The notes: generated from the letters alone by a model not told the origin. 40,321 bases of DNA from Clostridiales bacterium (GCA_004556345.1 SFHQ01000024.1:1-40321), one strand, 5' to 3'; counted from the stretch's first letter, positions 17,080 to 26,118 are shown. A program made the numbers and translations.

Positions 17080-17297
17080 GAAAAATTTAATACCGTCATG
17101 CGATGAAGGGAATATGCCTCCCTAGATCTCCCATGCAGAGAGCGGCCGGTCGGTGCAAGGTCGTGGGGAGTGGGGCGGCGTCTCACCCCGGAGCGTGCGC
17201 TATTTGAGTGGGCGTTGTTGGACGCCAATAAGAGTGGTACCGCGGAGAAATTTATGGTCTTCGTCTCTTTGAATTTAAGAGGCGGAGGTTTTTTTAT
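17080..17297 (+). promoter_or_regulatory. Leucine T-box riboswitch
   Basis: A complete T-box leader can be folded by eye. Stem I carries kink-turn elements (GATGA at its base, GGAGC on the 3' side), the AGAGAG bulge and the GGTGCAA apical motif near 17153. The specifier loop GTCTCA holds a CTC codon at 17182-17184, which reads leucine. A GGCG/CGCC stem III follows. The T-box sequence AGAGTGGTACCGCGG at 17231-17245 pairs with uncharged tRNA. Uncharged tRNA-Leu would stabilise the antiterminator and switch on leuACDB. Confidence 0.93.
17258..17297 (+). terminator. T-box-controlled terminator
   Basis: TCTTCGTCTCTT pairs (with some GU pairs) with AAGAGGCGGAGG around a 7-nt loop, followed by seven T bases. 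It is the competing structure of the T-box antiterminator. Confidence 0.88.
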
Positions 17298-17336
17298 GGC
17301 ATTTTCCTCCGCCAAATGGAAAGGATCGTGTCCCAC

Positions 17337-19031
17337 ATGAAAAATTTTGACAAGTATCGCCCTGGCTACTACATGCCCCCTGAGACCTGCCTGGACTGGA
17401 CCAAGAAGGAACGCGTCGAAAAAGCCCCCCTGTGGTGCAGCGTGGATCTGCGGGACGGCAACCAGGCCCTCATCACCCCCATGAACCTGGAGGAGAAGCT
17501 GGAGTTCTATCGATTCCTGCTGGAGCTGGGGTTCAAAGAGATCGAAGTGGGTTTCCCCGCTGCCTCCGAGACGGAGTTTGAGTTCCTGCGGACCATCATC
17601 GAGGAGCACATGATCCCCGACGACGTGTGGATCCAGGTCCTCACCCAGTCTCGTCCTCATATCATTAAAAAGACGTTTGAGGCCATCAAGGGGGCCAAGA
17701 ACGTCGTCGTCCACCTGTATAATTCCACCTCCTTCGCCCAGCGGCAGCAGGTCTTCCGCAAGAGCGAGGACGAGATCGTGGACATCGCCGTCTCCGGTGC
17801 CAAGACCTTTGACGAGTATGCTGCCAAGATGCCGGAGACGAACTTCCGCTTTGAGTATTCCCCGGAGAGCTTCACCGGCACGGAGATGGAGTTTGCCCTG
17901 CGCATCTGCAATGAAGTCATCGACGTGTGGAAGCCCCGCCCGGACCGCAAGGTCATCATCAACCTGCCCTCCACCGTGGAGATGTCTATGCCCCATGTGT
18001 ACGCCCAGCAGATCGAGTACATGAGCAAGAACCTGCACGACCGCGAGAACGTCATCGTGTCGATTCACCCCCACAATGACCGCGGCACCGCCGTGGCGGC
18101 GGGCGAACTGGCCCTGCTGGCCGGCGGCGACCGGATCGAGGGGACCCTCTTCGGCAACGGCGAGCGGACCGGCAACGTGGACATCATCACCATGGCCATG
18201 AACCTCTTCACCCACGGGGTAGACCCCGAACTGGACTTCTCCGATATGCCCAAGATCGTGCAGTTCTATGAGCATCTCACCGGTATGTCCGTGGGCTATC
18301 GTCAGCCGTACTCCGGCCAGCTGGTCTTTGCGGCCTTCTCCGGTTCCCACCAGGACGCCATCTCCAAGGGCATGAAGTTCCGGGAGGAGACGCAGCAGCA
18401 CCAGTGGACCGTGCCCTACCTGCCGCTGGACCCCCACGACGTCAACCGGGAGTACGAGACCGACGTCATCCGCATCAACAGCCAGTCCGGCAAGGGCGGC
18501 ATCTCCTACATCCTGGAGCACAACTTCGGCTACACCCTGCCCAAGGAAATGGCCGCAGAAGTCGGCTACTTCATCAAGGAGATCAGCGACCACGCCCACA
18601 AGGAGCTCACCCCCACCGAGATCCTGGTGTCCTTCCAGCATGAGTACCAGAACAAGGACATGCCCATTGCGCTCCAGGACGTCACCTGGGTCCGTGAAAA
18701 CGGCTATACTGCCGCCGACGTGACCCTGGCCATCCGCAACGAGACGTTCTATCTCAGCGCCAAGGGCAACGGCCCGCTGGACGCCGTGAGCAACGTGCTC
18801 AAGATCGCCAACCCCGCCATCAAGTACCACTTCGTGGACTATGAAGAGCACGCCCTGGAGACGAACTCCGACTCCAAGGCCTCTGCCTACGTCGTCATCG
18901 CCGACGAGTCCGGCCGCCGCTACTGGGGCGTCGGTGTGGACAGCGACATCACCATGGCGTCCGTCTATGCCCTCATCACCGCCGTGAACCGGGCCAACAA
19001 GGACAACCAGTTTATCCCCACCAACGACTGA
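17337..19031 (+). CDS. leuA: 2-isopropylmalate synthase, LeuA type 2
   Basis: LeuA condenses acetyl-CoA with 2-oxoisovalerate, the committed leucine step. The 564-residue protein belongs to the longer type-2 family (yeast- and actinobacteria-like), shown by WCSVDLRDGNQALITPM near the N-terminus, the metal-binding HPHNDRG, GNGERTGNVD, and a C-terminal regulatory domain from about residue 440 that usually binds leucine. The ATG at 17337 is preferred over one seven codons upstream because AAAGGA precedes it. It is the first gene after the T-box. Confidence 0.95.
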   Translation: MKNFDKYRPGYYMPPETCLDWTKKERVEKAPLWCSVDLRDGNQALITPMNLEEKLEFYRFLLELGFKEIEVGFPAASETEFEFLRTIIEEHMIPDDVWIQVLTQSRPHIIKKTFEAIKGAKNVVVHLYNSTSFAQRQQVFRKSEDEIVDIAVSGAKTFDEYAAKMPETNFRFEYSPESFTGTEMEFALRICNEVIDVWKPRPDRKVIINLPSTVEMSMPHVYAQQIEYMSKNLHDRENVIVSIHPHNDRGTAVAAGELALLAGGDRIEGTLFGNGERTGNVDIITMAMNLFTHGVDPELDFSDMPKIVQFYEHLTGMSVGYRQPYSGQLVFAAFSGSHQDAISKGMKFREETQQHQWTVPYLPLDPHDVNREYETDVIRINSQSGKGGISYILEHNFGYTLPKEMAAEVGYFIKEISDHAHKELTPTEILVSFQHEYQNKDMPIALQDVTWVRENGYTAADVTLAIRNETFYLSAKGNGPLDAVSNVLKIANPAIKYHFVDYEEHALETNSDSKASAYVVIADESGRRYWGVGVDSDITMASVYALITAVNRANKDNQFIPTND

Positions 19032-19043
19032 GCCACCCGCCAA

Positions 19044-19070
19044 AAAGCCTTCCCACCAGGGGAAGGCTTT
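19044..19070 (+). terminator. Hairpin between leuA and leuC
   Basis: AAAGCCTTCCC and GGGGAAGGCTTT form an 11-bp stem with a short loop but no proper U-tract. It may lower readthrough into leuCDB or protect the leuA end of a processed transcript. Confidence 0.5.
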
Positions 19071-19127
19071 GAGGGGCGCGGCTCATTCCGTAATCTATAT
19101 GACACAAGACAAGAGGAGGAATCCCCT

Positions 19128-20387
19128 ATGGGAATGACAATGACACAAAAGATCCTCGCCGCCCACGCTGGCTTGCCGGAAGTGAAGGCCGGCCAGCTCA
19201 TCCGCGCCAAGTTGGATATGGTGCTGGGCAACGACATCACCTCTCCCGTTGCCATCCGGGAGTTTGACAAGGAAGGCTTCACCGGGGTCTTTGACAAGAG
19301 CAAGATCTCCATGGTCATGGACCACTTCACCCCCAACAAGGACATCAAGGCCGCCGAGCAGTGTCTTCAGTGCCGCACCTTTGCCCACCGCTTCGACATC
19401 GACAATTTCTATGACGTGGGCCAGATGGGCGTCGAGCACGCCCTGCTGCCGGAAAAGGGCCTGGTCGCCGCCGGCGACTGCATCATCGGCGCCGACTCCC
19501 ACACCTGCACCTACGGTGCCTTGGGCGCTTTCTCCACCGGCGTGGGTTCCACGGATATGGCCGCGGGTATGGCCACCGGCGAGACCTGGTTCAAGGTCCC
19601 CGAAGCCATCAAAGTCCATCTGACCGGCACCCTGCCCCCCATGGTCAGCGGCAAGGACGTGATCCTGCACCTGATCGGCCTGATCGGCGTGGACGGTGCC
19701 CTGTACCAGAGCCTGGAATACTGCGGCGAGGGCGTGGCCGCCTTGTCCATGGACGACCGCCTGTGCATCGCCAACATGTCCATCGAGGCCGGGGCCAAGA
19801 ATGGCATCTTCCCCGTGGATGACATCACCCGCAAGTATATGGACGGCCGCGTGAACCGCCCCTATACCACTTATGAGGCTGACCCCGACGCCGAATATGT
19901 CCGCACCATCGAGATCGACCTGAGCCAGATCGAGCCGACGGTCGCCTTCCCCCATCTGCCGGAGAACGCCCGCCCCATCTCCCAGGTGGGTGACGTCACC
20001 ATCGACCAGGTGGTCATCGGCTCCTGCACCAACGGCCGTCTGGAGGATATGGCCATTGCCGCCAAGATCCTGGAGGGCAAGAAAGTGGCCCCCAACGTCC
20101 GCTGTATCGTGATGCCCGCCACCCAGAGCATTTACAAAGAGTGCATCCAGCGCGGTTATATCACCACCTTCATCGACGCCGGCTGCGCCGTCTCCACCCC
20201 CACCTGCGGCCCCTGCCTGGGCGGTCACATGGGCGTCATGGCCAACGGTGAGAAGTGCGTTGCCACCACGAACCGGAACTTCGTGGGTCGTATGGGCGGC
20301 ATCACCTCGGAAATCTATCTGGCAAGCCCCGCTGTTGCCGCCGCCTCGGCCATCGCAGGGAAAATCGCAGACCCCCGGGAGGTATAA
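19128..20387 (+). CDS. leuC: 3-isopropylmalate dehydratase large subunit
   Basis: LeuC with LeuD isomerises 2- to 3-isopropylmalate. The 419-residue aconitase-type protein carries GADSHTCTYGALGAFSTGVGSTD and the three iron-sulfur cysteines in IGSCTNGR and TPTCGPCLGGHMG. This is the short, archaeal-type LeuC common in Clostridia, against about 466 residues in E. coli. The start follows AAGAGGAGG by 7 nt. Confidence 0.96.
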   Translation: MGMTMTQKILAAHAGLPEVKAGQLIRAKLDMVLGNDITSPVAIREFDKEGFTGVFDKSKISMVMDHFTPNKDIKAAEQCLQCRTFAHRFDIDNFYDVGQMGVEHALLPEKGLVAAGDCIIGADSHTCTYGALGAFSTGVGSTDMAAGMATGETWFKVPEAIKVHLTGTLPPMVSGKDVILHLIGLIGVDGALYQSLEYCGEGVAALSMDDRLCIANMSIEAGAKNGIFPVDDITRKYMDGRVNRPYTTYEADPDAEYVRTIEIDLSQIEPTVAFPHLPENARPISQVGDVTIDQVVIGSCTNGRLEDMAIAAKILEGKKVAPNVRCIVMPATQSIYKECIQRGYITTFIDAGCAVSTPTCGPCLGGHMGVMANGEKCVATTNRNFVGRMGGITSEIYLASPAVAAASAIAGKIADPREV

Positions 20388-20390
20388 GAC

Positions 20391-20888
20391 ATGAACGCAA
20401 AAGGATTTGTACATAAATACGGCGACAACGTGGACACCGACGTCATCATCCCCGCCCGCTACCTGAACATCGCCGACAAGAAAGAGCTGGCCACCCACTG
20501 CATGGAGGACATCGACACCAACTTCGTCAAGGTCGTCAAGGGCGGCGACGTGATGGTCGGCGGCTATAACTTCGGCTGCGGCTCCTCCCGTGAGCACGCG
20601 CCCATGGTCATCAAGGAGTCCGGCATCTCCTGTGTCATCGCCAAGACCTTTGCCCGCATCTTCTATCGCAATGCCATCAACATCGGCCTGGCCATTCTGG
20701 AGTGTCCCGAGGCCAGCGAGAAGATCGACAGCGGGGACGAGGTCGCCATCGACTTCGACACCGGCGTCATCACCAACCTCACCAAGGGCGAGACCTACCA
20801 GGCCAACCCTTTCCCCGACTTCATCAAGAAGATCATCCAGGCCGGGGGCCTCATGGCGGACATCAAAAACAGACAGGAGGCAAAGTAA
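20391..20888 (+). CDS. leuD: 3-isopropylmalate dehydratase small subunit
   Basis: LeuD is the swivelling domain that completes the LeuCD active site. The 165 residues include GDNVDTDVIIPARYL, FGCGSSREHAPMVIK with the substrate-specificity loop, and FARIFYRNAINIGL. This is the short form that matches short LeuC. It lies 3 bp after leuC. Confidence 0.96.
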   Translation: MNAKGFVHKYGDNVDTDVIIPARYLNIADKKELATHCMEDIDTNFVKVVKGGDVMVGGYNFGCGSSREHAPMVIKESGISCVIAKTFARIFYRNAINIGLAILECPEASEKIDSGDEVAIDFDTGVITNLTKGETYQANPFPDFIKKIIQAGGLMADIKNRQEAK

Positions 20889-20891
20889 GCC

Positions 20892-21962
20892 ATGAACTAT
20901 CAGATCGCAGTCATTCCGGGGGACGGCATCGGCCCCGACGTGGTCGAACAGACCCTGAAAGTGATGGACAAGGTGGGCGAGAAGTTCGGCCACACCTTCA
21001 ACTACACAAAAGTCCTGGCAGGCGGCTGCGCCATCGACGCCACCGGCGCCTGCCTGCCCCAGGAGACCATCGACATCTGCAAGGCCTCGGACGCTGTGCT
21101 GCTGGGTGCCGTGGGCGGCTGGAAGTGGGACAACCTGCCCGGCGACCAACGCCCCGAACGCGCCCTGCTGGGCCTGCGGAAGGCCCTGGGCCTTTTCGCC
21201 AACCTGCGTCCCGCCCTGCTGTTCGAGCAACTGGCCGATGCCTCCCCGCTGAAGCCGGAGATCCTGGCCGGGGGACTGGACATCGTGGTCGTGCGTGAGC
21301 TGACCGGCGGCATCTACTTCGGGGAGAAGGGGCACCGGGACACCGACCTTGGCCCCGCTGCTTACGACATCGAGCAGTACGCCGAGGGCGAGGTGCGCCG
21401 CATCGCCAAGGTCGCCTTCGACATGGCCATGAAGCGCAGCAAGCACGTGACCAGCGTGGACAAGGCAAACGTGCTGGAGTCCTCCCGCCTGTGGCGGCGT
21501 GTGGTCGCCGAGGTCGCCCAGGACTATCCTGAGGTCACTTTGGATAACCTCTATGTGGACAACGCCGCCATGCAGCTGGTCCGCAACCCCCGTCAGTTTG
21601 ATGTGATCGTGACCAGCAATATCTTCGGTGACATCCTCTCCGACGAGGCCAGCCAGATCACCGGCTCCATCGGCATGCTGCCCTCCGCCTCCCTGGCTGA
21701 GGGGAACTTTGGCATGTATGAGCCGGTCCACGGTTCCGCCCCCGACATCGCCGGCCAGGACAAGGCCAACCCCATGGCCACCATCCTGTCTGCCGCCATG
21801 ATGCTGCGCTACACCTTCGGTCTGGGCGCGGAGGCAGACGCCATCGAGAATGCCGTCAAGTCTGTGCTGGATCAGGGCTACCGCACCCCTGACCTGTACG
21901 CCGGGCAGGGCACCCAGGTCGGCACCGCCCAGATGGGCGACCTGATCGCCGCGGCCATCTGA
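20892..21962 (+). CDS. leuB: 3-isopropylmalate dehydrogenase
   Basis: LeuB oxidatively decarboxylates 3-isopropylmalate with NAD. The 356-residue protein has the typical IPGDGIGPDVVEQ start, GAVGGWKWD, LRPALLFEQL, RELTGGIYFG with the catalytic Tyr region, VTSNIFGDILSDEAS carrying the metal-binding Asp, and EPVHGSAPDIAGQDKANPMATI. AGGAGG lies within the last codons of leuD. It is the last leucine enzyme in the operon. Confidence 0.97.
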   Translation: MNYQIAVIPGDGIGPDVVEQTLKVMDKVGEKFGHTFNYTKVLAGGCAIDATGACLPQETIDICKASDAVLLGAVGGWKWDNLPGDQRPERALLGLRKALGLFANLRPALLFEQLADASPLKPEILAGGLDIVVVRELTGGIYFGEKGHRDTDLGPAAYDIEQYAEGEVRRIAKVAFDMAMKRSKHVTSVDKANVLESSRLWRRVVAEVAQDYPEVTLDNLYVDNAAMQLVRNPRQFDVIVTSNIFGDILSDEASQITGSIGMLPSASLAEGNFGMYEPVHGSAPDIAGQDKANPMATILSAAMMLRYTFGLGAEADAIENAVKSVLDQGYRTPDLYAGQGTQVGTAQMGDLIAAAI

Positions 21963-21991
21963 TCGCGTACCGCGAAGTTAGGATACGATTT

Positions 21992-22969
21992 ATGGTAAAG
22001 TGTAGAGCCTGCGGCATGGACCTGCGCCCCGGGGCGCGGTTCTGCGATAGGTGCGGAACCAAAGTAGAAAAAATCTGCCCGGCCTGCGGCGCTGTCCTGC
22101 GGGACCAGGCAAGATTCTGTGACCTGTGCGGTGTTCCGCTGGAGGGGGCCGTTCCCGTCTCCCGGCCCAAGGCCCAAAAGGGCGGCATCGCCGCCGGGCA
22201 GCTGCACACCGTCGCCTTCCGGGCGGACGGCAAAGTTCTGGCCACCGGAAACAATGACTTCGGCCAGTGCGATGTGAGCGGCTGGTCTGACGTGGTCGGC
22301 GTGGCCTGCGGGAAAGACTTCACCGTGGCCGTCTGCGCCGACGGCACTGCGCTGGCGGCGGGCAACAACCAGTTCGGGCAATGCGATCTGAGCGGCTGGA
22401 CGAACCTCATCGCCGTGGCCTGCGGGGAGACCCACACCGTCGGCCTGCGCTCCGATGGCACCGTTCTCGCCACCGGCCGGGACGCTAAGGCACAGGTCGG
22501 CAAGTGGGCGAACGTCACCGCCGTCGCTGCTGGGATGGACCACACCCTGGGCCTGTGCCAGGATGGGACCGTCGTTGCCGCCGGGCAGGGCATGTTCGGC
22601 ACCTGCGCCGTGGAGCATTGGCAGGACGTCACCGCCATCGCTGCCGGGCACATGCACAGCCTGGGCCTGCGGAAGGACGGCCGCCTGCTCCAAGCCGACG
22701 GCTTCATCGCCCCCGGTGTTCTGGACTGGACGGACCTCACCGCCGTGGCCGTCGGCCCCTACCACACCGTCGCCGTGAAACAGGACGGGACGGTAGTGGC
22801 CTCCGGGGACATCCAGCACGGCCAGTGCCAGGTGGAGGCGTGGACCAACGTCCGCACCGTCGCCGCCGGAGAGCGGCATACTGTTGCGCTGTGTGCCGAC
22901 GGCCGGATTCTGGCGGTCGGAGATGACAGCGCAGGGCAGTGTGACGTGACGGAGTGGAAGCTCTGGTAA
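21992..22969 (+). CDS. Cytoplasmic double zinc-ribbon / RCC1-like repeat protein
   Basis: This 325-residue protein has no recognised pathway role. Two back-to-back zinc ribbons (C4, C7, C18, C21 and C29, C32, C43, C46) are followed by seven or eight RCC1-like repeats of about 37 residues, built on DGTVLATG.N..GQCDVSGWT...AVACG..HTVGL. There is no signal peptide or membrane helix, so it should be a cytoplasmic propeller. It begins 30 bp after leuB with no terminator between, so it probably rides on the T-box-controlled leu transcript. The ribosome site (TTAGGA) is weak. Confidence 0.85.
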   Translation: MVKCRACGMDLRPGARFCDRCGTKVEKICPACGAVLRDQARFCDLCGVPLEGAVPVSRPKAQKGGIAAGQLHTVAFRADGKVLATGNNDFGQCDVSGWSDVVGVACGKDFTVAVCADGTALAAGNNQFGQCDLSGWTNLIAVACGETHTVGLRSDGTVLATGRDAKAQVGKWANVTAVAAGMDHTLGLCQDGTVVAAGQGMFGTCAVEHWQDVTAIAAGHMHSLGLRKDGRLLQADGFIAPGVLDWTDLTAVAVGPYHTVAVKQDGTVVASGDIQHGQCQVEAWTNVRTVAAGERHTVALCADGRILAVGDDSAGQCDVTEWKLW

Positions 22970-22984
22970 GATCATAAGGATACA

Positions 22985-23016
22985 AAAACGCAGCCGTGAA
23001 AAAACGGCTGCGTTTT
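22985..23016. terminator. Bidirectional terminator
   Basis: AAAACGCAGCCGT (22985-22997) and ACGGCTGCGTTTT (23004-23016) form a perfect 13-bp stem with T tracts in both directions. It separates the leu-side transcript from the convergent flavoprotein gene. Confidence 0.88.
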
Positions 23017-23035
23017 GCTGTCCAAATTGTTTGGG

Positions 23036-24985
23036 TCAAAGTTCTCTCGCGGCGTGGTATCCTCCATGCACTGCGTCCCAGATCATGCCGCTCTTTGCTG
23101 CGTCTCCCACAGAGAGCACACGGGAACACACCGTCTCCAATGCTTCCCCATAGGGCTTTGTCGGGGTCGTGCCCAGGGCTAAGACGACCCGTTGACAGGG
23201 GTAAGTATACTCCTCGCCGGTCTGGGGGTCGGTGAGGTAGATGCGGTCTGTTCCGACCTTGGTCAAGGCGCGGCTGGTGAGGCAGACGGCGTTGTTCTGA
23301 TCTAAGACTGCCGTCACGGCGTTGCGGTTCGAGCCGTAGACGCCGGGGGCCAGGCGCGGGGCGGCTTCCACGACCAGGACGGCGTTGTCCTTCTCCGGGG
23401 CGGAGAGGAGCTCTGCCGTCTCCAGCCCCGTCATGCCGGAACCGATCACTGCGATGACCTCTCCCGTGGGCTGGAGCTTCCCCGTGAGAATATCCGGCGG
23501 GGTGCAGACGAGGGGGCTGTCCTGTGCGCCGGGGATGCAGGCGGGCACGGCGGGAAGTCCGCCGGTGGCGTCCAGGATGGCATAGGGATGCAAGGCGTTC
23601 AGCTCGTCCAGGGTGGGGGCGTGGCCGGGGTGCAGCTCGACCCCTGCCTGCTGACAGCGGCGGGTGAGGCTGTCCAATAACCAGTGAATTTTCTCTTTGC
23701 CGGGGGCGAGGGCGGCGAGGTTCAGCTGTCCGCCCAGGACCGCTTGTTTCTCAAACAAGATCACCCGGAAGCCCCGCCGGGCGGCGATCCAAGCGCCCTC
23801 CAGCCCCGCCGGTCCGCCGCCTAAGACCACGACGAGACGCTTGTCCCCATCCTGGGGAAGCGGGGGGAGCTGGGCTTCGTAACCTGTTTCCGGGTTCACG
23901 GCGCAGGTGATGTGTCCCTCCCCATCAAACTTGCTGAAGCAGGCCATGCAGGAGATGCAGGGGAGAATGTCTGCTTCCTGTCCGGCAAAGGCTTTGTTGG
24001 CCCAGTTGGGGTCGGCCAGATGCGACCGGGCGGAGGCGGCGAAGTCTAAGACCCCGTCGGCCAGGAGCTGCTCGGCAAAGGCCGGGTCCCGGATGAGGGC
24101 CACGGCGAGGACGGGGATAGAGACGGTCTGCTTCACCAGCCACGGCAGATGCTTCCGCCAGCCCTGGCGGTAGGGCATCGGCTCGACGCTCTGGCTGCCC
24201 TTGCTGTCCGTGCCGGAGGCGGAGACGTTCAGCGCGTCCACGCCCCAGGATTCCAGCATCTGGCAGAGCTTCAGCCCCGTGTCGGCATGATAGCCCTTGG
24301 GGCCGATGTACTCTTCCAGAGAAACCCGGACCATCACGGGAAAGTCCGGGCCGCAGTGGGCGCGGATGCTCTGCACGACCTCCTGCAAAATGCGGGCGCG
24401 GTGTTCTAGGCTGCCGCCGTATTCGTCCGTCCGATGGTTGGTCACGGGGCTGAGGAAACTGTGGAGAAAATAGTGGTGGGCGGCGTGGATCTCGATGCCG
24501 TCGAAGCCCGCCTGCTGGACTCTGTGGGCGGCCTGGCCGAAGGATTCCACAATGGTGTGGATGGTTTCGCGGCTGGCTTCCTCGGCCTGGCCCCGTTTCT
24601 TCCCCCGCCCGGCGCTGGCCGAGACCAGGGGGAGGGAGTTGAGCTTCGGGTCGGCGTTGGCACCGGGATGGAAAAGCTGGGCGAAGACCTTCGTGCCGTA
24701 GGGGTGCAGGCGGTCGGCCAGGGCACGGAAATCGGGGATGTTCTCATCTCGTGCGGCGTTCAGCTCACGGGGAAAGAGGACGCCCCGCTGCTCATCCACG
24801 CAGACCATCTCCGTGATGATCAGCCCCACGCCGCCCTTGGCCCGCGCCTCGTAATAGGCCAGCATGGCTTCGGTCATGCTGCCGTCCGGCTCGGAGAGGG
24901 AGGCGGAGGCGGCGGTCATGGCGATCCGATTTTTCAGGGTCACGCCGCCGATGCGGCCGGGGGAGGACAGGTGGGGGTAAGGCAT
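23036..24985 (-). CDS. NADH:flavin oxidoreductase, 2,4-dienoyl-CoA reductase-like
   Basis: The 649-residue protein has an N-terminal Old Yellow Enzyme barrel (about 1-335) that binds FMN, with HPGA, GFDGIEIHAAHHYFLHSFLSPVTNHRTDEYGG and the catalytic-region motifs of the family. A 4Fe-4S cluster follows (CISCMAC...C, about residues 340-360), then FAD and NAD(P)H Rossmann domains (VVVLGGGPAGLEGA; VIAVIGSGMTGLETAE). This is the FadH/BaiCD/BaiH architecture, which reduces unsaturated acyl-CoAs, enoates or steroid enones. The middle cysteine spacing is one residue shorter than in the FadH sequences I recall. The substrate cannot be told. It starts 2 bp after the stop of the upstream gene. Confidence 0.9.
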   Translation of the reverse strand: MPYPHLSSPGRIGGVTLKNRIAMTAASASLSEPDGSMTEAMLAYYEARAKGGVGLIITEMVCVDEQRGVLFPRELNAARDENIPDFRALADRLHPYGTKVFAQLFHPGANADPKLNSLPLVSASAGRGKKRGQAEEASRETIHTIVESFGQAAHRVQQAGFDGIEIHAAHHYFLHSFLSPVTNHRTDEYGGSLEHRARILQEVVQSIRAHCGPDFPVMVRVSLEEYIGPKGYHADTGLKLCQMLESWGVDALNVSASGTDSKGSQSVEPMPYRQGWRKHLPWLVKQTVSIPVLAVALIRDPAFAEQLLADGVLDFAASARSHLADPNWANKAFAGQEADILPCISCMACFSKFDGEGHITCAVNPETGYEAQLPPLPQDGDKRLVVVLGGGPAGLEGAWIAARRGFRVILFEKQAVLGGQLNLAALAPGKEKIHWLLDSLTRRCQQAGVELHPGHAPTLDELNALHPYAILDATGGLPAVPACIPGAQDSPLVCTPPDILTGKLQPTGEVIAVIGSGMTGLETAELLSAPEKDNAVLVVEAAPRLAPGVYGSNRNAVTAVLDQNNAVCLTSRALTKVGTDRIYLTDPQTGEEYTYPCQRVVLALGTTPTKPYGEALETVCSRVLSVGDAAKSGMIWDAVHGGYHAAREL

Positions 24986-24987
24986 CG

Positions 24988-25554
24988 TTACTCAGCTTCC
25001 TTTTCTTTGGGTTCTTCGGTTTCCGTTTCGGGTTTCGGTTCTGCTTGCGCGGCTGTGGCTTTTTCGGCCTTGGCCTTCTCCTTCTCTTCCTGCGCGGCCT
25101 TTTCTTTGGCCTCAGCCTCTTCGCGGCGGCGCTGCTTTTCCTCTTTCCAGAGGAGGTTGAGATACTCCGGGGGCACCACGTCGGACCCCTTGGGGTTCAG
25201 AATATAGGCGCGGATGTTTTTGGCCAGCTTTTCGTTGTTGGGGTGGACGACGATGAGGTTGTTTTCGTAGGCGTACCAATAGCTCCGCTTCACGTCGGGC
25301 ATCTGCTTGGTGATGAGCTGCAAGCTGGCCATCCGGGAGGGGGTAGCGGGGGTGTAGATCACGTCCTTCACATCGGTGAAGGGGATGACCCGCTCCTTTT
25401 CCGGCAGCTTCGTCTTGCCCAGGCACCGGACCACGCAGTAGTCCAGATACACGTCGATGCGGGACGACCCGCCGGGGAGCCAGAAGAGCAGGCCCTTTCG
25501 CACGGCCTGACGGTGTTCTTCCTTTTTCTGCTGTTTCTTTTTGCGTCCAAACAT
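24988..25554 (-). CDS. Charged small protein of unknown function
   Basis: This 188-residue protein is not recognised. A basic start (GRKKKQQKKEE) precedes a compact domain (about 20-135) with alternating strands that resembles a PH-like or YcxB-like fold: WLPGGSSRIDVYLDYCVVRCLGK and VIPFTDVKDVIYTP. The last 50 residues are a Lys/Glu/Ala-rich coiled-coil or disordered tail. It has no signal peptide. The ATG at 25554 is chosen because CGGAGG precedes it; the longer frame starts before the promoter. It lies upstream of the flavoprotein in the same operon. Confidence 0.75.
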   Translation of the reverse strand: MFGRKKKQQKKEEHRQAVRKGLLFWLPGGSSRIDVYLDYCVVRCLGKTKLPEKERVIPFTDVKDVIYTPATPSRMASLQLITKQMPDVKRSYWYAYENNLIVVHPNNEKLAKNIRAYILNPKGSDVVPPEYLNLLWKEEKQRRREEAEAKEKAAQEEKEKAKAEKATAAQAEPKPETETEEPKEKEAE

Positions 25555-25594
25555 AGCCGCTGCCTCCGTTTTTTGGTGGATTTTAGGATACTTT

Positions 25595-25623
25595 AGTATA
25601 GCGTATTTCGAGGGGGATTGCAA
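25595..25623 (-). promoter_or_regulatory. Promoter of the charged-protein/flavoprotein operon
   Basis: On the minus strand TTGCAA (25618-25623) and TATACT (25595-25600) are separated by 17 bp. It diverges from the blaI promoter. Confidence 0.65.
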
Positions 25624-25658
25624 GAGAGGGAAGGGCGCCTTTCATGGGCGGAAAACTG

Positions 25659-25687
25659 TTGACATCCGTAGACAGCTATGGTATATT
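25659..25687 (+). promoter_or_regulatory. blaI promoter with overlapping palindrome
   Basis: TTGACA (25659-25664) and TATATT (25682-25687) are separated by 17 bp. A perfect inverted repeat TTGT-GATT-ACAA at 25686-25697 overlaps the end of the -10 box and the start site, a natural position for BlaI autorepression. Known BlaI/MecI/CopY operators use TACA...TGTA half-sites, so the match is only loose. Confidence 0.7.
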
Positions 25688-25722
25688 GTGATTACAACAA
25701 CAGACAGAAAGGAGGGATCCAC

Positions 25723-26118
25723 ATGGCATATAAGAAAGCCGGCCAGTACCTCACCGAGGCCGAGTGGCAGGTGATGGAGTGCGTTTGGGAGAAAGCGCCC
25801 TGCACGGGCCGGGAGGTCTGGGAGTGGTTCCAGGGCCGCACCACCTGGTCCCGCAGCACGCCCCTGACCCTGCTGGGCCGCCTGGAAAACAAGGGCTACG
25901 TCAAGACGGAAAAAATCGGCGGCCGCAAGCAGTACACCCCCCTGCTCACCCGCGAGGACGCTTCCTTGCAGGAGGCCAAGAACCTGCTCCAGCGGGCCTA
26001 CCAGGGCAGCGTGACCCTGATGGTCAACTGCCTGAACAAAAAAGAGGCCCTGCCCAAGGAAGAGCTTGACCAGCTCTATGAGCTGCTGAAAGGATTGGAG
26101 GACGAGGACCATGCGTAA
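25723..26118 (+). CDS. BlaI/MecI/CopY-family transcriptional repressor
   Basis: The 131-residue winged-helix repressor shows the family pattern: LTEAEWQVMECVWEKAPCTGREVWEWF, a recognition helix in TTWSRSTPLTLLGRLENKGYVKTEK, and the wing GGRKQYTPLLTREDA. The C-terminal half would form the dimerisation helices that the partner protease cleaves. The ATG at 25723 has AAGGAGGG 6 nt upstream. The M56 partner's ATG (26111) lies inside its last codons, an 8-bp overlap typical of blaI-blaR1 coupling. Confidence 0.92.
   Translation: MAYKKAGQYLTEAEWQVMECVWEKAPCTGREVWEWFQGRTTWSRSTPLTLLGRLENKGYVKTEKIGGRKQYTPLLTREDASLQEAKNLLQRAYQGSVTLMVNCLNKKEALPKEELDQLYELLKGLEDEDHA

Noticed and set aside
17064..19043. 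659-codon minus-strand open frame opposite leuA
   Set aside because: It is antisense to a clear LeuA and runs through the T-box leader.
19095..21731. 878-codon minus-strand open frame opposite leuCDB
   Set aside because: It spans three well-supported genes and their gaps and has the His/Gly/Asp-rich look of an antisense shadow.
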